From Mariniblastus fucicola (lineage in GTDB: Bacteria; Planctomycetota; Planctomycetia; Pirellulales; Pirellulaceae), in NCBI RefSeq assembly GCF_008087665.1, contig NZ_CP042912.1, forward strand, positions 4,154,001 through 4,218,000: 64,000 nucleotides of DNA, in the 5' to 3' direction. Made by a program: the position numbers and the translations under genes. The stretch's first letter is position 1, and each line of letters starts with the position of its first letter. The notes beneath the pieces were generated by a model. It did not search any database and had not been told where the DNA came from. It saw only the letters and a program-made list of their open reading frames with translations. Below are positions 62,384-64,000 of this stretch, piece by piece.

Positions 62384-63394
62384 TCACATTTCCCACGCGA
62401 ACCCGCTTTCCTTTTCCGATCGAACCCACAATTTTTCAATGACTGCTTTGTCGTAGGCATAAGGTTCCAACGTGCCTTTGCCGACCGGCCCGACAAACTC
62501 CATACGACCGGTGGGGCCGTAAAACGCCCGCTGTTCCAGGCCATCTTCTGTAGCACACATGACTTCCGGATAAGCGCCTTTCTCGGCACTTTGAACCATC
62601 GGCGACATCATCATGAGTCGCCAAATGACCTTCGTCACAAAGCCACCGCTTGTGCTGATGAGAGACGTTGCCGATGACCCGGGATGGCAGACATAGACTT
62701 CGACTTTCTTACCGGCTGCCTTGATTTTGTCCTGCAACTCATAGGCGAACATCATCTGCGCCAGTTTACTTTGGCTGTATGCAGGATTGGCGCTATAGTT
62801 CTGGTCCCAGTTCATATCGCCAAACTTGATCGTTCTCAGTCCCATCTTGTAGCCAAGACTTGAAACGACAACGATGCGACCTGCTGATTCTTTGATGCGA
62901 CTGAAAAGCGCGCCGCACAAAACGAAATGCCCGTAGTGATTGGTGCCAAGCTGGCTTTCAAAACCGTCAACGGTAAGCTTTTGCGAGGGAACTTGAGCGA
63001 TGGCGGCATTGCAGATCAAGGCGTCGATATGCGGGACTGTTTCCAACACTTTGGCCGCGGCTTCGCGCACACTCGCCAGCACCGCGAGATCCATGTGAAC
63101 GAAAGACACGTCGGCATTAGCGCCGAATTCCTGCTTTAGCTGCGCAATCGCAGCGGTTGACTTGTCCGGGTTGCGGTTCAGCATCACAACCTTGGCTCCT
63201 TTCGAAAGCAGGATCCGACTGGCCTCAAACCCCGTACCCGAGTTGGCACCGGTAATGATATATGTCTTGCCGGCAAGAGATCCCAATCGCTCCGGCGTCC
63301 AGCCTTGCTTTCCAAATGTTCTATCTGCCACTTTCTTTCTCCCACCAGCGTTGCCTGGCTGTTTGAATTTTTGATTAAACCGAAAGCGCTTCAT
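62384..63394 (-). CDS. Short-chain dehydrogenase/reductase
   Basis: The start is the ATG at 63394 (MKRFRFNQKF); a longer frame to 63607 would cover the operator and the TetR gene. The 336-residue product has the NAD(P) motif TGANSGTGFEASR (about 46-58) and the loop ICNAAIAQ. The catalytic Ser is in VVSSLGYK, and the catalytic Tyr and Lys are in AYSQSKLAQ. It belongs to the retinol dehydrogenase/protochlorophyllide reductase-like branch. The divergent TetR gene and the tandem operator suggest repression relieved by a small hydrophobic compound. Confidence 0.9.
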   Translation of the reverse strand: MKRFRFNQKFKQPGNAGGRKKVADRTFGKQGWTPERLGSLAGKTYIITGANSGTGFEASRILLSKGAKVVMLNRNPDKSTAAIAQLKQEFGANADVSFVHMDLAVLASVREAAAKVLETVPHIDALICNAAIAQVPSQKLTVDGFESQLGTNHYGHFVLCGALFSRIKESAGRIVVVSSLGYKMGLRTIKFGDMNWDQNYSANPAYSQSKLAQMMFAYELQDKIKAAGKKVEVYVCHPGSSATSLISTSGGFVTKVIWRLMMMSPMVQSAEKGAYPEVMCATEDGLEQRAFYGPTGRMEFVGPVGKGTLEPYAYDKAVIEKLWVRSEKESGFAWEM

Positions 63395-63482
63395 GCCATT
63401 TCCTCGCCCGGAAACAAAGAATTGACCGTTGACTTGAAAAACGCCGAACCGCGAACTACGATTACCTACTGACAGTCGCTTA

Positions 63483-63521
63483 TTAATCGACCAGTGGTAA
63501 TTTTTAATCGACCACTGGTAG
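63483..63521. promoter_or_regulatory. Tandem operator for the TetR regulator
   Basis: Two 18-base direct repeats, TTAATCGACCAGTGGTAA (63483-63500) and TTAATCGACCACTGGTAG (63504-63521), differ at two positions and are 21 bp apart, two turns of DNA. Their cores ACCAGTGGT and ACCACTGGT are also reverse complements of each other. The site lies between the SDR start (63394) and the TetR start (63557). Confidence 0.8.
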
Positions 63522-63556
63522 GCTGTCAACGGCGATTGGAATACTCGGAAAAATTG

Positions 63557-64000
63557 ATGGCTACCCAAAAGAAGAAAACCTGGAAACGCGCCCGAAACCC
63601 GGAGCAAAAGGCTGAGAGAGTCGACGCCATTCTGGAGGCTGCAGGAGTGCTGCTCGAAGCGGACGGCCTCGATGGCACAGGCCTTAATGCGATTGCAAGG
63701 CAGGCTGGCCTTTCAAAACCCAACCTCTACGTCTATTTCGAAAGTAGAGAAGCGATTCTACTTCGGCTATTGCTGAACGAAGTCAGCTTATGGTCCAAGT
63801 CGCTCAAGAAAAAACTGGAACAGGTAGACGAGCCGGGCGACGTCGACGCTGTGGCTCAGGCGTTTGCTGATTCTCTGGCCAGACGCCGTCGGTTTTGCGT
63901 GTTGTTTGGAGCCATGGCATCGACGCTCGAGCACAATGTCGAGTTTGAAACGGTTGTCGAGTTCAAGAAGGAATTCCTCGCAATCGTACAACCCGCGGTA
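63557..64000 (+). CDS. TetR-family regulator (3' end outside window)
   Basis: The gene starts at ATG 63557 and runs off the right edge; 148 residues are visible. The N-terminal helix-turn-helix (about 20-65) reads VDAILEAAGVLLEADGLDGT, GLNAIARQAGLSKPNLYVYF and ESREAILLRL, the TetR signature. The ligand-binding half is partly present and contains RRRRFCVLFGAMASTLEHNV. It is transcribed divergently from the SDR gene, with a tandem operator between them, so autoregulation and control of the SDR are likely. Confidence 0.92.
   Translation, partial: MATQKKKTWKRARNPEQKAERVDAILEAAGVLLEADGLDGTGLNAIARQAGLSKPNLYVYFESREAILLRLLLNEVSLWSKSLKKKLEQVDEPGDVDAVAQAFADSLARRRRFCVLFGAMASTLEHNVEFETVVEFKKEFLAIVQPAV

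Noticed and set aside
63395-63607. N-terminal extension of the SDR protein
   Set aside because: It would cover the operator and the start of the divergent TetR gene, and the added residues do not resemble an SDR.
1-64000. tRNA, rRNA, CRISPR, insertion sequence or prophage
   Set aside because: No cloverleaf, repeat-spacer array, transposase or phage gene was seen on reading the window.

Overview
The window is a 64-kb piece of a planctomycete chromosome, most likely from the Pirellulaceae. Several lineage markers support this: a paired DUF1549/DUF1553 cytochrome-type protein and DUF1501 protein, a DUF1559 protein with a type IV pilin leader, two sulfatases, a PEP-CTERM protein and an SthA-type transhydrogenase. 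P-ring and L-ring genes show a cell with peptidoglycan and an outer membrane. The genus cannot be fixed from sequence alone. I saw no tRNA, rRNA, CRISPR array, transposase or prophage gene.

Positions 1-40084 are a nearly uninterrupted flagellar locus. On the left, plus-strand genes encode TPR proteins, a sigma-54 activator, then FliK, FlgD and FlgE, with sthA directly behind them. A minus-strand operon (read 19109 to 10063) runs flgB-flgC-fliE-fliF-fliG-fliH-fliI-fliJ-motE-fliQ-fliR-flhB. It diverges from motA and two motB-like genes. A second minus-strand operon (30598 to 21718) runs flgF-flgG-flgA-flgH-flgI-flgJ-flgN-flgK-flgL. It diverges from fliL-fliM-fliN-fliO-fliP-flhA-(76-aa membrane protein)-fliA and three accessory genes. 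Together these encode the rod, rings, export gate, export ATPase, C-ring, hook, hook-filament junction and stator. Flagellin, FliD, FliS, FlhF, FlhG and all chemotaxis genes are not in the window.

Positions 40085-44393 hold housekeeping and envelope genes: a type II NADH dehydrogenase, a periplasmic HtrA/DegP protease and an HdeD-like membrane protein. The last two carry textbook sigma-54 promoters (-24/-12) of the same type as those before fliK and flgF, which is the most interesting regulatory signal here.

Positions 44394-62383 are a carbohydrate and sulfate-ester region. A minus-strand series encodes a sugar porter, a family 2 glycoside hydrolase, a DUF1559 protein, a lipoprotein, a PEP-CTERM protein, the DUF1549/DUF1501 pair and a sulfatase fused to an SGNH-hydrolase domain. 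An AraC regulator diverges from the sugar porter. It is followed by a sulfatase with a large C-terminal domain that resembles a dead zinc peptidase, and by a GATase1-like protein. Positions 62384-64000 contain an SDR oxidoreductase divergent from a TetR regulator that is cut by the window edge, with a clear tandem operator between them.
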